From Alphaproteobacteria bacterium (GTDB lineage Bacteria; Pseudomonadota; Alphaproteobacteria; Micropepsales; Micropepsaceae), in contig CANIHD010000002.1 of NCBI GenBank assembly GCA_947467345.1, forward strand, positions 116,899 to 180,898: a DNA stretch of 64,000 bases, written 5' to 3'. Below are positions 46,003 through 53,810 of this stretch, one piece after another. The position numbers and the translations under genes are program-made. Within the stretch, counting starts at the first letter, position 1. Each line of letters opens with the position of its first letter. The notes under the pieces were generated by a model that was given only the letters and a program-made list of their open reading frames with translations, did no database searches and was not told where the DNA came from.

Positions 46003-47520
46003 TTAAGGCGCGGTAGTGTTGTTTGACGCCGCGGCGTTCCGCGACTGCCGTGCTGCCGCCATCTCAGCATCCATCGCGGTGTGCGCTGTCATATCCGGCA
46101 TATCGGTTTGCGTGATGTCGTCATCAAGAATTTGCACTTTTCCGCCCTCATTGAAGGCGGGCCACATGGGCAAACCGGCTCCGTTGGGATCGCCGTGCTT
46201 GACGAAGTTCGTCCAATAGGCGCGGATCTCTTCGCCGAGATGAATATGGCGCTTGGCGGCGGCAGGCCATTCCACCACACGGTGCAATATCGCGGGCGGA
46301 TAACCGAAGACGTAAATCAGCTCCGCGCCGTGTCCCGCGCCGGTGCGCGGAAAAGGCCCGAACGGCGGCACCTGCGTGAAATGGTAAAAATAGGTTTTGC
46401 TTGTCGCGTGCTGCGCGTGAAGGCGCGCCCATGTGTACATGGGCCATTTGTACGGCATTTCCATTTCGTCGCCGTTGTATCCGAGAAGCAGCGGCACGTC
46501 CTGTTCTTGTCCGGCGGAATAAAGATCGTAGGCATCGGCGGGAACGATATCGCCATCGACAACCGGGCGGCTGCGATACGGCACGGTGAGAAGTTTCTCC
46601 GCCGGAATTGCGCGCAACTCCGCCAGCGTTTTCGCGCCCATCGCGGCGGCAAATTCCGTCCCCGCGCGTTCCGCCGTTTGCAGAGTCATCAGGCCCCATT
46701 CCGTATCGCTGGGCGCGAAGGCGCCGCCGCTATGGGCGATGACGCGATGAAACAGCCCGCGTGCGCGAGGGGATGCCATCAAATTGCTCTCCTGATGCGC
46801 GCCTGCCGATTGCCCGAAAATGGTGATATTGTCGGGATCGCCGCCAAACGCGGCGATGTTGCGCTTCACCCATGAGAGTGCCGCGATCTCATCTTTCAAT
46901 TGGTAATTGCCGGACGTGCCGGATTCGCGGGTGAGTTCGGGAAGTGCCAGTGAACCTAAAACGCCGAGCCGATAATTCAGCGTGACGATAATGACGCCGT
47001 CGCGAACGAGCTGATCGCCCCAATAGAGCCGCGCAGATCCCGATCCCGTCACATTGCCGCCGCCGAAGAGGTAGACCATCACGGCAAGTTTTTCGGTCGC
47101 GGATTTCGCCGGTGTCCACACGTTGAGATAGAGGCAATCTTCGCTCATCGGCTCCGGCATGAATCCCGGAATCGTGGAGCCTTCCTGCATGCACACGCGC
47201 TTGAACGCTTCGGCGCGCAGCACGCCCGCCCATGGCTTAGCGGCTTGCGGCGCGCGCCAGCGCAAATCGCCAAGCGGCGGCGCCGCATAGGGAATGCCAC
47301 GATAGAGCGTGAACCCATCGCCGAGCATGCCTTGCACCATTCCGGTTTCGATGCGGACGGGCTCCGCATATTGCCAAGGCGGCGGAGGGAAAAGCACATA
47401 GAGAATGGCAACGCCAAGCGCACTGCCGCAGACAAATCCGATGGCACCCAAGCCAAAAAAGATGCGGCGGGGACGCGTGGCTGTGGCGAAAGCGATGACG
47501 CGGCGCAACCATGGCGGCAT
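46003..47520 (-). CDS. Type B carboxylesterase, membrane-anchored
   Basis: A 505-residue alpha/beta-hydrolase of the carboxylesterase/para-nitrobenzyl esterase family. ATG 47520 follows GGGGGAA. An N-terminal helix (FFGLGAIGFVCGSALGVAILYVL) precedes the catalytic domain: LYRGIPYAAPPLGDLRWR, EDCLYLNVW, nucleophile elbow FGQSAGAHQ (usually GESAGG) and the catalytic His in GAGHGAELIYVFG. Likely anchored in the inner membrane facing the periplasm. Substrate unknown. Confidence 0.88.
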   Translation of the reverse strand: MPPWLRRVIAFATATRPRRIFFGLGAIGFVCGSALGVAILYVLFPPPPWQYAEPVRIETGMVQGMLGDGFTLYRGIPYAAPPLGDLRWRAPQAAKPWAGVLRAEAFKRVCMQEGSTIPGFMPEPMSEDCLYLNVWTPAKSATEKLAVMVYLFGGGNVTGSGSARLYWGDQLVRDGVIIVTLNYRLGVLGSLALPELTRESGTSGNYQLKDEIAALSWVKRNIAAFGGDPDNITIFGQSAGAHQESNLMASPRARGLFHRVIAHSGGAFAPSDTEWGLMTLQTAERAGTEFAAAMGAKTLAELRAIPAEKLLTVPYRSRPVVDGDIVPADAYDLYSAGQEQDVPLLLGYNGDEMEMPYKWPMYTWARLHAQHATSKTYFYHFTQVPPFGPFPRTGAGHGAELIYVFGYPPAILHRVVEWPAAAKRHIHLGEEIRAYWTNFVKHGDPNGAGLPMWPAFNEGGKVQILDDDITQTDMPDMTAHTAMDAEMAAARQSRNAAASNNTTAP

Positions 47521-47592
47521 GAAAAATTCCCCCGAGCCCGCGCGTTTCGCGTCGGTGTGCAAGCCTAAACCAAATCGGCTCGCCAAAACACG

Positions 47593-48372
47593 TTACAGCA
47601 GAGATAGCGGCCCACATATCCAGGTGGCGAATATGCCCAAGGCCAGGAAGGGCCCGAACGGCAGCATGGTGGTATTTGAAATTTTCTCGCCGCGCATGGC
47701 CATGACGAGCACGGCGAGCAGGCCCGTCAGAGCGCTGTAAAGCGCGACGGAAGGAAGCGCGAGCGGGCCCATCCATGCACCGGCGGCGCTGAAAAGCTTG
47801 ACGTCGCCGCCGCCCAGCCCGTCGCGCCCGCGCCACATACGGTAGGAGAAGGCGAGAAGAAATGCGCCGCCCCAGCCCAAAACCGCGCCGGTCACATGCA
47901 TCGGCCACGCGCCGTCGCCGCGCCAAAACCCTAACGCAATGCCGGCAAGAAGAAGCGGTAGCGTCAGAGCATCAGGCAGCAAATAGGTGCGAAAATCGAT
48001 GGCCGCCAATAGCAACAGCACCCAGCCCAACGCAGCGGTGATCCACATGAGATGGGGTGGCACCATGAAGGCCGATGCCAGCGCGACCGCGACAGCGCCG
48101 AGTTCGACGGCAAGATGCAAAGGCGGGATTTTCGCTCCGCAATAGGCGCAGCGCCCGCGCGATTTGATGAAGCTGATAATCGGAATGAGCGATGAGGCGC
48201 TCAGCGTATGTCCGCAAGAGTCACAGCGCGATCGTCCGTGTACGATCGTTTCGCCGGAGCCCCAGCGCATCGCGACGAGACCGAGAAAGCTTCCGATGAT
48301 CGGGCTTATGACGATCAGCGCTGCGATCCGGAGAACATCGTAGCTGGTGTAAGCGGTGAAAAGATTTTCCAC
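47593..48372 (-). CDS. Prepilin peptidase (A24 leader peptidase/methyltransferase)
   Basis: A 259-residue polytopic membrane protease that cleaves and N-methylates type IV pilin-like signal peptides. The cytoplasmic zinc loop has two CxxC pairs (RCDSCGHT, RCAYCGAK) and both catalytic Asp motifs are present (LLAAIDFRTYLLPD, GGGDVKLFSAAG). GTG 48372 is chosen as it begins 7 bases past the ATPase stop; the track start lies inside that gene. No pilin or secretion genes are adjacent, so its substrates are encoded elsewhere. Confidence 0.88.
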   Translation of the reverse strand: MENLFTAYTSYDVLRIAALIVISPIIGSFLGLVAMRWGSGETIVHGRSRCDSCGHTLSASSLIPIISFIKSRGRCAYCGAKIPPLHLAVELGAVAVALASAFMVPPHLMWITAALGWVLLLLAAIDFRTYLLPDALTLPLLLAGIALGFWRGDGAWPMHVTGAVLGWGGAFLLAFSYRMWRGRDGLGGGDVKLFSAAGAWMGPLALPSVALYSALTGLLAVLVMAMRGEKISNTTMLPFGPFLALGIFATWICGPLSLL

Positions 48373-48379
48373 GCGATCT

Positions 48380-49966
48380 CTAACGCCGCAAAATGCCGCC
48401 GAGCGTGCCGCGCACAATGGCCCGCCCGATGGTGCTGCCGGTTCTCCCGCCTAAGGATTTGCCGAGATCGGCGGCGATCTGGCCTGCCACGCGGTTTGTA
48501 ACCGAGCGGGTGACTTCGCGCGCGATCACCTGGCCCGTGGAAAGCCGCTTGCCCCGGGGACGCGTGGTCCCGAACAATCCGCCCAGCACCGCGCCTATAC
48601 TCCAGCCGCCGCCATCACCTTCTTCTGCAGGGGCGGGCGCTTGCGCCTGTGTCTGCGCGGGAGCCGCTGCACTTGCCGATTTGGTGCGGCCTTGCAGCAC
48701 CTCGTACGCCGATTCCGCGTCCAGCAAAGTGTCGTATTTTCCCTTCACGGGGCTGGCGGCGATCAGCGCCTTGCGCGCCTCGGGCGAGATGGGGCCGAGC
48801 TGTGCCGATGGCGGGCAGATCATCGCGCGGTCCACCATGCAGGGCGTGCCGTTGCCTTCTAAAAACGAAAGCAGCGCTTCACCTTTGCCGAGCTCCATGA
48901 TGACGCGCGCGGTGTCGAGCTTGGGATTCGGCCGGAACGTGTCGGCCGCGGCTTTCACCGCTTTCTGATCGCGCGGCGTGAAGGCGCGCAAAGCGTGCTG
49001 AACGCGGTTACCGAGCTGCGCCAAAATTTTGTCCGGTACATCGAGCGGATTCTGCGTCACGAAATAAACGCCGACGCCTTTCGAGCGGATCAAGCGGACG
49101 ACCTGTTCGATCTTGTCCATCATCGCCTTGGGCGCATCGTTGAAGAGAAGATGGGCCTCGTCGAAAAAGAACACGAGCTTCGGTTTGTCGACGTCGCCGA
49201 CTTCCGGCATTTCCTCGAACAACTCCGAAAGGAGCCAGAGCAGGAACGTCGCGTAGAGGCGCGGATTCTCCATCAATTTGTCGGCGGCGAGAATATTGAT
49301 GTAGCCGCGCCCGTCGCGGTCGGTGCGGAGGAAATCCTTTAGCGCCAGCGCTGGCTCACCGAAGAAATTCGTGCCGCCTTGATTTTCGAGGACGAGAATC
49401 TGGCGCTGAATGGTGCCGATGGTCGCTTTCGAAACATTGCCGTAGGCGGTTGTCAGTTCAGCGGCATGCTCGGCGATGAAGCCCAGCATGGCTCGCAAAT
49501 CTTTCAGGTCGAGAAGCAGAAGGCCCTGTTCATCGGCCACGCGGAACGCGATGTTGAGCGCGCCTTCCTGCACGTTGTTCAAATCCATCAGACGCGCAAG
49601 AAGAAGTGGCCCCATTTCGGAAATCGTGGCGCGAATGGGATGGCCCTGCTGGCCAAACAAATCCCAGAACATCGCGGGGAAACGGTCGGGCTCGTAAGTA
49701 TAGCCCATGCCAGCGGCGCGCGCGGTCAGCGCCTCTTTAGCTTCGCCCGGTGCCGCGATGCCGGAGAGATCGCCTTTAATGTCGGCGGCGAACACCGGCA
49801 CGCCCGCACGCGAAAATCCTTCCGCCAAAACTTGCAACGTGACGGTTTTGCCGGTGCCGGTCGCACCGGTGACCAGTCCGTGCCGATTGGCAAGGCGCAG
49901 CAACAAATATTCCGGCGTCTCGCCTTTGCCGACGAAAATTCCGTCGGCGCGATCAAGGCCGGTCAT
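48380..49966 (-). CDS. HerA-like ATPase (DUF853 helicase HerA-like family)
   Basis: A 528-residue P-loop ATPase with Walker A GATGTGKTVTLQ near residue 30, Walker B KLVFFFDEAHLLFND, Gln-rich sensor YFVTQNPLDVPDKILAQLGN and the arginine-finger region. A C-terminal Ala/Gln-rich linker leads to a short tail (GGRTGSTIGRAIVRGTLGG). The DUF853 family is widespread but its role is not settled; DNA-translocase-like function is inferred from HerA homology. ATG 49966 overlaps the stop of a small membrane-protein gene (ATGA), so translation is coupled. Confidence 0.87.
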   Translation of the reverse strand: MTGLDRADGIFVGKGETPEYLLLRLANRHGLVTGATGTGKTVTLQVLAEGFSRAGVPVFAADIKGDLSGIAAPGEAKEALTARAAGMGYTYEPDRFPAMFWDLFGQQGHPIRATISEMGPLLLARLMDLNNVQEGALNIAFRVADEQGLLLLDLKDLRAMLGFIAEHAAELTTAYGNVSKATIGTIQRQILVLENQGGTNFFGEPALALKDFLRTDRDGRGYINILAADKLMENPRLYATFLLWLLSELFEEMPEVGDVDKPKLVFFFDEAHLLFNDAPKAMMDKIEQVVRLIRSKGVGVYFVTQNPLDVPDKILAQLGNRVQHALRAFTPRDQKAVKAAADTFRPNPKLDTARVIMELGKGEALLSFLEGNGTPCMVDRAMICPPSAQLGPISPEARKALIAASPVKGKYDTLLDAESAYEVLQGRTKSASAAAPAQTQAQAPAPAEEGDGGGWSIGAVLGGLFGTTRPRGKRLSTGQVIAREVTRSVTNRVAGQIAADLGKSLGGRTGSTIGRAIVRGTLGGILRR

Positions 49967-50106
49967 GAGCGCGCAGCTCTCGCCACGTTCAGCACGGCAG
50001 CAAACACCACAGCCAATGCAACCGCGATGGAGAGGTGGCCAGTCGCTGACCCAATGGCCGCTCCCAGACCTACGCACAGACCAAAAAAGCCCGTTTTATT
50101 ACTCAT
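49963..50106 (-). CDS. Small membrane protein coupled to the HerA-like ATPase
   Basis: A 47-codon ORF not in the track. It begins MSNKTGFFGLCVGLGAAIG and ends LNVARAARS; the middle is hydrophobic with a glycine-zipper pattern and one or two short helices. GGGAG lies seven bases before the ATG and the stop overlaps the ATPase start (ATGA), both strong signs of a real translated gene. It could tether the ATPase to the membrane; function unknown. Confidence 0.72.
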   Translation of the reverse strand: MSNKTGFFGLCVGLGAAIGSATGHLSIAVALAVVFAAVLNVARAARS

Positions 50107-50188
50107 CACTGGCTCCCGCACTTCGTGCCCATCATAGCATGATGCGCGGCTGACGCATCGTCACTTTCTAAAATGAGACTCGCGCAAT

Positions 50189-51460
50189 TTACTCCGCCGA
50201 TCGGAATGAACGCGGCGGCACAAATATGAACAGGCTCACCAAAATACTGAGCAGCAAAAGCGCGCTCAGCGACAGCGACCAATGAATACCGATCATGCTG
50301 CCGACAATACCGATGGTCACGCCGCTAAAGGCGCGCAAGCCGAAAGCCGCCATGCCGTAGAGGCCGATGACGCGGCCGCGTATGGCGGCAGGCGCGTCGA
50401 GCTGCACAAGGCTTTGCGCCATGGAGTTGAACGACAATTCCAGAAAGCCCGCACAGAACAGAAGCATCACCGCCAGCATATAGGACGTGGAAAGTGCGAA
50501 CCCGGTAATGGCGCAGCACCACAGCAAGGCGCAAATATAGGCCGTGCGTGGATGCGGATGAAATCCGCGCGTTTCCAACAGCAGTCCGGCGGAAAGCGCG
50601 CCCGCTGCGTCGGCGGCCAGAAGCGCGCTGTAAGCAATGCCGGGATCGCCGTGGCCGAGGTCGTGCGCGAATTCCGGCATTTGTGGCTGATAGCCATTGG
50701 CCACGATCAGAGACGCACAGCCCGACAGCAAAATCATCGACACAATAGTGCGCTGGCCCGCGACGGCGCGAATGGTCGCCGCGATATCGGCGAAGCCGCG
50801 TAAGCGAACCGGCGCCGGGCCCGTATCCTTGGGGCGGAAACGCGGACCATAGGGCGCGCGCCACAGCCATAGAATCAGCGGCACGTAGATCAGCGTGTTC
50901 AGCATCAGCCCGTAGGCGGGCCCGAACGCGAGCAGAATGCCGGCGCCTACCACCGGCCCGGCGAGCAAGCCGAGATAGCGGCAGGTCGCCATCAGGCGCA
51001 CGGCGCTCGGAAGTTCGGTGGGCCCGACAATGTCGTGGATGAGCACCATGCTGGGCGCGGTCCAGAACACGCCGGCGCAGCCATGGATGAGAAGAAGCAC
51101 CGCCGCGTGCCACATCTGCAGCGAGCCGGTGAAGAACAACACCGCCCAGCCGAGCGAGCACAGCATGAAGAGGCCCATGCCGATTTGCACTAGGCGGCGC
51201 GGATCGAAGCGGTCGGCGAGCACGCCCACCGACGTCGAGAGCAGAAGGAAAGGCAGCCAGTGCGAAACCATCGCGAAGCCGCCCAAAGCCGGCGAATGGA
51301 ACTCCTGAAACGCGATCCAATAGCTGATCACATGTTCGATGCTGTCGGCCATCATCGCCAGCGCATTGCCGGCGAGATAGACGCGGTAGGCTGGATGGCG
51401 CAGCGACGCGAAGGAGCGCGCTCTTTGTTGAGGAGCGGGCGCCGAGGATGGAGAACTCAT
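50189..51460 (-). CDS. MFS transporter (EntS-like)
   Basis: A 423-residue transporter with twelve predicted helices. The MFS motif between helices 2 and 3 reads GVLADRFDPRRLVQ, and the overall look (N-terminal RHPAYRVYLAGNAL, single-gene setting) matches the EntS/MFS_3 exporter group. Cargo unknown. It lies just downstream (minus strand) of tRNA-Gly and is followed by the small membrane protein gene 82 bases later. Confidence 0.88.
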   Translation of the reverse strand: MSSPSSAPAPQQRARSFASLRHPAYRVYLAGNALAMMADSIEHVISYWIAFQEFHSPALGGFAMVSHWLPFLLLSTSVGVLADRFDPRRLVQIGMGLFMLCSLGWAVLFFTGSLQMWHAAVLLLIHGCAGVFWTAPSMVLIHDIVGPTELPSAVRLMATCRYLGLLAGPVVGAGILLAFGPAYGLMLNTLIYVPLILWLWRAPYGPRFRPKDTGPAPVRLRGFADIAATIRAVAGQRTIVSMILLSGCASLIVANGYQPQMPEFAHDLGHGDPGIAYSALLAADAAGALSAGLLLETRGFHPHPRTAYICALLWCCAITGFALSTSYMLAVMLLFCAGFLELSFNSMAQSLVQLDAPAAIRGRVIGLYGMAAFGLRAFSGVTIGIVGSMIGIHWSLSLSALLLLSILVSLFIFVPPRSFRSAE

Positions 51461-51486
51461 GAGGATCGCCGATGCTGGTCAGATAT

Positions 51487-51560
51487 TGGAGCGGGCGAAG
51501 GGAATCGAACCCTCGTATGAAGCTTGGGAAGCTTCCGTTCTACCATTGAACTACGCCCGC
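51487..51560 (-). tRNA. tRNA-Gly (anticodon CCC)
   Basis: Minus-strand cloverleaf: acceptor stem GCGGGCG/CGCCCGC, D-arm TAGTTCAATGGTAGA, anticodon stem GAAGC-TTCCCAA-GCTTC with loop anticodon CCC, T-arm GAGGGTTCGATTCCCTT, discriminator T and an encoded CCA. Total 74 nucleotides including CCA. It decodes GGG. Confidence 0.95.
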
Positions 51561-51773
51561 CAGCGCCGGCTTCGATAGCATGGGCGCACGCGGCTGCGAA
51601 AGGCTTTGGACCGTTACATGGGGTTATAGTTAGTGCCTTTTCGATGGCGCGTTGGTGATGGTGGGGCGCCCTGCAAACAGCCCCTCCACCTCGACGCCGT
51701 GGTGTCCCGCTCCTACACTTGTGGGAAGCGCGGGTGTTCAGTCCGGCACATAAATCGAAAGAGGAGGGGCAGC

Positions 51774-52277
51774 ATGTTTATGAAAATCCATCATCTCGCC
51801 ATCGTGGCAGCGGCAGCGACAATGATTTTGGCGCCGCTTCCGGCGGCGGCGCAGCCGCTGACGCTGAAGAGCGTTTCTGTCGCGCAGGCCTTTCGCATTG
51901 TCGAGGCCGCGCGCGCCAAATGCCGCGAGCAGAATTTCGGCGAGATTACGGTTGCTGTGGTTGATCGCGCCGGCGATCCCAAGCTGGTGCTCGCCGCCGA
52001 CAATTCCAATCCGCATAATGTCGATCTGGCGCGGCGCAAGGCTTACACGGCGCGCACCTTCCGAATGACGACGACCGCCTGGACCGCGCGCAGCGCGCCG
52101 GGGCAAGAGCAAAACGGCCAACGCCAATTGCTTGACGTCATTCCGCTCGGTGGCGGCGTTCCGGTGATGTCAGGTCAGGACGTGATCGGTGGAGTCGGCG
52201 TCTCGGGTTCCACCGGCGGCCAGCTCGGCGATGAATCCTGCGCCAAGGCCGGCGCCGATGCGGTGGCGAACCAATAG
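51774..52277 (+). CDS. Exported GlcG/HbpS-family protein (DUF336)
   Basis: A 167-residue protein with a signal peptide (VAAAATMILAPLPAAAQ) and the HbpS/GlcG core: EITVAVVDRAGDPKLVLAAD, ARRKAYTARTFRM and a Gly-rich end IGGVGVSGSTGGQLGDESCAKAGADAV. The family includes haem-binding redox-sensing proteins and proteins of unknown role. ATG 51774 follows GAGGAGGGGCAGC; the upstream track start is discarded. No regulator or oxidase is adjacent to indicate its partner. Confidence 0.87.
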   Translation: MFMKIHHLAIVAAAATMILAPLPAAAQPLTLKSVSVAQAFRIVEAARAKCREQNFGEITVAVVDRAGDPKLVLAADNSNPHNVDLARRKAYTARTFRMTTTAWTARSAPGQEQNGQRQLLDVIPLGGGVPVMSGQDVIGGVGVSGSTGGQLGDESCAKAGADAVANQ

Positions 52278-52311
52278 GGCGCAACCAGAACCTTGCCCCT
52301 AAAACGCGGAA

Positions 52312-52338
52312 GCGGCCGATCCCCCCGGACTCGGCCGC
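52312..52338. terminator. Hairpin between convergent genes
   Basis: Perfect 8-bp inverted repeat GCGGCCGA / TCGGCCGC with an 11-base loop in the 245-bp gap between the GlcG-type and dCTP deaminase genes. No T-run follows on either strand, so it may aid Rho-dependent or weak termination only. The rest of the gap shows nothing I can assign. Confidence 0.45.
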
Positions 52339-52522
52339 CTCACGCTCGCCCCTCGGTACCCTGACAGGACGCGCATCCCCCCTAAGAATGGGCGCGGAGC
52401 TTCACCCGATCCATCTGAACGTGCAATGGAATTTCATGCCGTCACGCGAAAAACGGCGCGTGCTGTGTAGTGAAAGCCACACTTGGTTGTGTGCGAGAGG
52501 GGGAAACTCTTAACGAGCGGCG

Positions 52523-53695
52523 TTAAGGCAGCCGGAAATGCTTAGAGAGCTTCAGCCCCTGCCGCTGATAGTTCGAACCAAGCGAGGCGCCATAAACTTG
52601 CGGCGGCGTGTCTGTTAGTCGCTCGAAGACGAGGCGGCCAATCGTTTGTCCGTGCTCGAGCACGAAGGGAACTTCGTGCGAACGCACTTCCAGAACCGCG
52701 CGCGCGCCGCGTCCGAAGCCGGATTCATGACCGAATCCAGGATCGAAGAAACCCGCGTAATGAACCCGGAATTCGCCGACCAGTGGATTGAACGGAACCA
52801 TCTCGGCCGCGAAGTCGGGCGGAATGGAAACGGCCTCGCGCGAGGCTAGAATGTAGAATTCGTCCGGGTCCAGAATGATCTCGGCGCCTTTGCGGGCGTG
52901 GATGGGATCCCAAAAATCCAAGGGGTCGAGGGCCCCCACTTTGTCGATATCGACCACACCGGCGTGGCGGCGCGCCCGCCAACCCACCTGCCGCGTCAGG
53001 GCCTCGCCTTGCAGGTCCACGGTCAGCGCCAAGCCGCCTTCAATGTCCGCCGGCCCGTCCACCAACCCGACCTCGTCGTGCAGCCGCTTGAGCTGTGTGT
53101 CCGAGAATCCGGGCGAGCCGTGGCGCAGGCGCAGCTGGTTCAGCCGCGACCCTTTGCGCACCAGAATGGGGAAGGTGCGCGGGCTGATTTCGGCGTAAAG
53201 CGGGCCCTGATAACCCTCTTCCACCCGGTCGAAGGATTGGGCGTGATCGGCTATCAGGCGCGTGAAGACGTCGAGCCGTCCGGTCGAACTCTTCGGGTTT
53301 GCCACCCCGGACACGCGGTGCGACAGCTCCAGCCGTTCCAGGAGCGGCACGACATAGACGCAGCCCGTCTCCAGCACGGCACCGGCTCGCAAATCGATTT
53401 CGTGGATGGCGATGTCTTCGAGCCGGTCGGCGACGCGCTTGTCCTTGCCCGGCAGGAAGCTGGCGCGCACCCGATAGGCCACGGAGCCGAGGCGCAAGTC
53501 GATGCTGGCAGGCTGAATCTGCGCGTCGGTGATCTCCTCGGCGGCCAGGATCTCGCGGCGCGCGCGGATCAGGCGTCTGAGGACATGGCTGGGCAATATG
53601 CCGGTGGAGAAGCGGCCATAGGGGCTCGTATTGCCGGATTCGCCGGGGGCATCGTCAAAAGGAAGGCTGTCGGATGTCATCGCAATCTGGCCCAT
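52523..53695 (-). CDS. dcd: 2'-deoxycytidine 5'-triphosphate deaminase (double-length)
   Basis: A 390-residue protein in which a dCTP deaminase/dUTPase-fold domain occurs twice. The first half contains the nucleotide-binding VANPKSSTGRLDVFTRL and the second DPDEFYILASREAV and HYAGFFDPGFGHESG. The single-domain E. coli Dcd is about 190 residues; the fused form is typical of Alphaproteobacteria. It makes dUTP for thymidylate synthesis. ATG 53695 has AAGG at a short spacing; ATG 53680 is an alternative. Likely its own transcript. Confidence 0.9.
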   Translation of the reverse strand: MGQIAMTSDSLPFDDAPGESGNTSPYGRFSTGILPSHVLRRLIRARREILAAEEITDAQIQPASIDLRLGSVAYRVRASFLPGKDKRVADRLEDIAIHEIDLRAGAVLETGCVYVVPLLERLELSHRVSGVANPKSSTGRLDVFTRLIADHAQSFDRVEEGYQGPLYAEISPRTFPILVRKGSRLNQLRLRHGSPGFSDTQLKRLHDEVGLVDGPADIEGGLALTVDLQGEALTRQVGWRARRHAGVVDIDKVGALDPLDFWDPIHARKGAEIILDPDEFYILASREAVSIPPDFAAEMVPFNPLVGEFRVHYAGFFDPGFGHESGFGRGARAVLEVRSHEVPFVLEHGQTIGRLVFERLTDTPPQVYGASLGSNYQRQGLKLSKHFRLP

Positions 53696-53810
53696 GGACC
53701 TTCATAAGCGCCTAGGGCGGGCCTTAGTAGGACCCCAATCATTCCATCCAAAGGAATCTCGGTGAAGGGGCAGCTCGGAAGCTAGGCCGCGATATCCGGA
53801 TAAAGCTGCT

